From: Chara braunii
Lineage: Eukaryota; Streptophyta; Charophyceae; Charales; Characeae
DNA length: 31,687 nucleotides
Direction of reading: 5' to 3'
Assembly (NCBI GenBank): GCA_003427395.1
Contig: BFEA01000003.1
Span: 5,262,418-5,294,104 of the forward strand
The notes under the pieces were generated by a model. That model searched no databases, was not told the DNA's origin, and saw only the letters and a list, made by a program, of their open reading frames with translations. The translations under genes were made by a program, and so were the position numbers. How positions within the stretch are numbered: the first letter of the stretch is position 1; each line of letters begins with the position of its first letter. Shown here in pieces: positions 28,675 to 31,687 of this stretch.

Positions 28675-28731
28675 GTTTTCCATTAAAATTGTGTTTCTTC
28701 CCATTTTGCAATTTGTACTTGAGTGACCTGA
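28675..28731 (+). repeat. Inverted repeat, left arm
   Basis: The 57 bases from GTTTTCCATTAAAATTG to GTACTTGAGTGACCTGA match the reverse complement of 31580-31635 with about nine mismatches and one gap. Both read alike as protein (FPLKLCFFPFCNLYLSDL here, FSLKLSLFTFRNPYLSDL there). Confidence 0.85.
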
Positions 28732-28735
28732 TTCA

Positions 28736-29290
28736 GATTCTGTTGTCGGATGAGTCGTCTAGATTTTGCGATCGATTTTTTTTGTGCTGTGGCGTTTTGT
28801 CTGACGATTGATATTCCCAAATCAGATTTTAAACTACGATATCGAAATTCCTAAATTTTGTTTTAATTTTGTTCTAAAATTATATTTCTAAATAACAGTT
28901 TTCAATAGCCCTTACGTTGGGTTCCTTAATTTGATCTCAATCTCTTTCAATAATACTCTCTTGAAGAAAATTCCTATGAAATTTCCTACAAAAATTCCTG
29001 ATCCTTTACAATCGTGAGTCCGGTTTTGGACATCTCAAATAATCGTAATTTTCGATCTAAAAAGTCAAAGTTTTATAACTGGGGGTCGATAGATTTCCAA
29101 AGCATTCCTGAAATTTGCATCTTAAAATCTGGCTTCTGAACTTCGATTTCTAAAACTGATCTCCTATTGCAATTTCCGGAGACTAATTTTGCACCGATTA
29201 GTCTCACAAAATTAACGTTGGAAAACTCTCACATTATTTTTTTGAGATTTTGCGTATTTTCAACCTATTCTTGCTTGTTTCTCCCTTGAG
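28736..29290. other. AT-rich stretch, no gene recognised
   Basis: Low-GC sequence with phrases such as AAATTCCTAAATTT. No supported frame. Confidence 0.35.
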
Positions 29291-29569
29291 GAGGGTGCTG
29301 GTTGCGGGGGTATGTGGTATGATGGAAGGAAAGGACGCGCTCTGCGGGAAGGGGCTAACTGCAAAGTGGAAATAGGGTATAGCAGCAAGGGAGATGGTGG
29401 CTTCACTGCAGTAAGTCTTACCGAAGTAAGGTTGGATAGGTTTGGGAGGTGGGTGCTATCAGCTCCTTCTTGGGCTCTGGAGTCCTTGCTCCAAGAGGGA
29501 TGCTGGGCAAGAGGTGGGAAAGGGAGGCAACTGAGGGGGGACCGTGGGTTTTGTTAGTAGGTCAGAAGG

Positions 29570-31200
29570 AAGGAGCTGGGACGACACAGGCCGATGCTGG
29601 AGTGCTCTGTGACCTGGGAGGAGCACGAGGTCTGGGGAGTTCTGTCGAGGGAGGAAGACAGAACCAACACTTTCAACGTGGTCGTAGCCGGGGTTATATC
29701 CCTGTTACCGTAGGGGCGTGCGGCTATAGGGAGTTGCCGAGGGAGGAAGGCACTCCTTACCATCTACACTAGGTTGGTCAGTACCGGGGCTTGGTAGTGT
29801 CCTGTAACTCCAGCATGGGAGGGTATGAGACCAGCTGTGTGTTGGAACGAGGACTGAATACGAGACCTGTGGTTTTCTTCAATGGTTGTGGGGGGGGCAG
29901 GATTCGGTTGTTTGTGCAGTTCTTACTAAAATTTTATGTCGGAGAGACCTAAGAGTGCTTAGGATTCTGGGACTTCTAGCAATTTCTTCGGGGTTACTTT
30001 GATGTTGCTATACTTGGTGATCTGCGGTTGTTCGATGCCAGAACGACGCTGGTCGGTGCTGGGGTTTACCCTGTAATCTGTTGATGCAGGAGTGTGAGGC
30101 CTAGTCACGGTGGAGTGATCTGGGGATGCTTTGGGGTGGGCATCTTACGGGACAGCTAAGGATTGCTGTAGGGACGACGCTGGCCGGAGCTGGGGTGAGT
30201 TGTGTTGCCCTATAACCCAGCAGGAAGCGGGGGCGGGAGGCCTGGAAGAGCTCGGCAGGGAGTAAGGCAATCTTGAGGAATTTCGGAGGGGTTGGTTAGG
30301 GATTTCGAGGGTCTTCAAGCTTTCTTAGGATTTCGACGGCTTATTTCTCATACCTCATCTCTTTCATGTTATATCAAGCTCTTTGGCGTTCTGGATTCGT
30401 GGTAGCATCTAGCTTTCGTACATATCTGGGGCAGAGGAGTTCAGAGAGGGTCGAGCCCGGACGGATATCCGCAGAGTTGCTCTATTCTGTGCCCCTGGTT
30501 TGCCGATGCCAGAACGACGCTGGCCGGAGCTGGGGCGTTGCCCTGTGACCTGCTTTGCAGGAGTGTGAGGTCTTGTAGAGAGATCTGGGTTTTGCCGAGG
30601 GAGGAAGGCAATCCAGTGGTAAACCGGGGGGGGGGCTGATAGGAGGCGAGAAGAGATCAGCTATGGGTGATGTTGGTTTGGTTGGGATTGTCTCTGAGCT
30701 ATTCAAGTCCTGGTTCAAGGAAGGCTAGGAGTTGAGCTATTAAAGTCCTGGTTCAAGGAAGGCTAGGAGTTACACTAGGTTTAGGAGGCCAAAACGGCTG
30801 ATATAGCATAGCCTACTACATCAGCATAAACATCACGAGTATCATAATCATGATCATCTTCACTTTTGGTTGCCAAGGGGGTCTTAAGAATGATTTAGGA
30901 TTCTGTGGAATCCTAGCAACTTATCTCAGACGGCTCCAGTGATCTGCGGCTGTTCGATGCCAGAACGACGCTGGCCGGAGCTGGGGTGTTGCCCTGTAAC
31001 CTGCTGATGCAGGAGTGTGAGGCCTGGTAGAGAGATCTGGGGATGCTTTGGGGTGGGCATTCCAAGGGACAACCAAGGGTTGCTGCTGGGACGATGCTGG
31101 CCGGAGCTGGGGTGAGTCGTTTTGCCCTGTAACCCAGCAGGGTGGGGGTGTGAGGCCTGGAAGAGTCCGGCAGGGAGTAAGACAGGGTGGAGAGTTTTTA
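29570..31200 (+). repeat. Cluster of diverged repeats around GCTGGCCGGAGCTGGGG
   Basis: The core (GACGCTGGCCGGAGCTGGGG, then CCCTGTAACCTGC, then GCAGGAGTGTGAGGCCTGG) occurs near 30043, 30175, 30514, 30966 and 31090, with weaker copies near 29590 and 29790. In the copies at 30514 and 30966 CCTGC and GCAGG form a small perfect stem with different loops (TTT, TGAT). The copies at 30043+30175 and at 30966+31090 belong to a larger duplicated unit (about 29949-30275 and 30882-31190). No coding function is supported. Confidence 0.8.
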
Positions 31201-31399
31201 GAAACGTTGTTTGGGATACACAGGGTTTTGAGCATTTGTAGGTCCTCTGTGGTGGCGTGTTTTTGTGGTGACCAGACCTTTCTCTTGATAGTTCTCAATA
31301 GTTCTTAGACTCTTGAAGCTCTTCAATAGTTCTCAATGGTTCTTAGATCGATTCTCAGCCGAAGTCGGGTAATGGCCCCGGCATCTCAAATGATTTGTG

Positions 31400-31499
31400 T
31401 AACTCTGTATGGGACGCTGGACCCAGTTCCCAGCACGTGGTGCTCCCCACAAATAGATTGGAGCATTTGTCCGGAAAAAAAAAAAAGAAAAAAAAAAAA
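31400..31499 (+). mobile_element. Very short LINE 3' fragment with A tail
   Basis: GTATGGGACGCTGGACCCAG through TGCTCCCCAC matches the 3' untranslated region of the LINE at 27584-27655 and is followed by a 25-bp A-rich tail. It looks like an insertion of the same LINE family truncated to under 100 bp. Confidence 0.75.
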
Positions 31500-31579
31500 G
31501 GGATTCAGATGAGTGGTCATCCATGAGACTACCACTCGTCCCAAAATATTGCCCTTATCGAACAGGCCAAATGACCTCT

Positions 31580-31635
31580 TCAGGTCACTCAAGTACGGAT
31601 TGCGAAATGTAAAAAGACTCAATTTTAACGAAAAC
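31580..31635 (-). repeat. Inverted repeat, right arm
   Basis: The reverse complement of this segment matches 28675-28731 (about 84 percent). It begins 80 bp after the A tail of the LINE fragment. Confidence 0.85.
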
Positions 31636-31687
31636 ACAGGTCGTTGGTTATGTTGTCGTTGTGGGGGAGGTGGAAGGGGGAGGAGGG

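Overview
This window looks like repeat-rich, gene-poor nuclear DNA of a eukaryote, most likely a land plant or a charophyte-type alga. The reasons are a large decayed Ty3/gypsy LTR retrotransposon, an L1-type LINE whose C-terminus keeps a plant-style RVT zinc-binding domain, tRNA-derived SINE heads, long CT/GA and poly-A/T tracts, and an assembly gap. I cannot name the species, and I found no complete host protein-coding gene.

Bases 1-11774 are one minus-strand Ty3/gypsy element. Its 5' LTR is 10867-11774 (its inner end is hidden by a 470-N gap) and its 3' LTR is 1-1103 (cut by the window start). Read right to left it encodes gag with a CCHC knuckle, an aspartic protease, a connector, reverse transcriptase, RNase H, a PHD-type zinc finger, integrase, and an extra ORF3 with an acidic repeat tail. 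The pol stop and the ORF3 start overlap as ATGA. The element is dead: it has many stops and frameshifts, and catalytic Asp-to-Asn changes in protease and RNase H. A short coding-like domain ('X') occurs between the 5' LTR and gag, again just outside the 5' LTR, and possibly a third time at the end of ORF3.

Bases 11775-23500 hold no recognisable gene but many structured repeats: GC-rich palindromes (13445-13981), a 31-bp tandem repeat (14306-14429), an old 175-bp tandem duplication (15871-16220), and a possible signal-peptide exon (17449-17529, minus). At 18198-18911 six hairpins, plus one worn copy, share an invariant UAAGAU loop, while their stems differ in sequence but keep pairing. At 19200-20600 an array of about 120-bp repeats is interrupted by a 136-bp-period satellite whose every unit is a long palindrome. 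The hairpin family and the palindromic satellite are the strongest candidates for something undescribed.

Bases 23507-31687 hold a 116-bp tandem duplication, two tRNA-like SINE heads on the minus strand, a 5'-truncated plus-strand LINE with poly-A (24187-27725), a G-rich 240-bp repeat that keeps an open frame on the minus strand, a diverged repeat cluster (about 29570-31200), a second fragment of the LINE 3' end (31400-31499), and a pair of inverted 57-bp sequences 2.9 kb apart.
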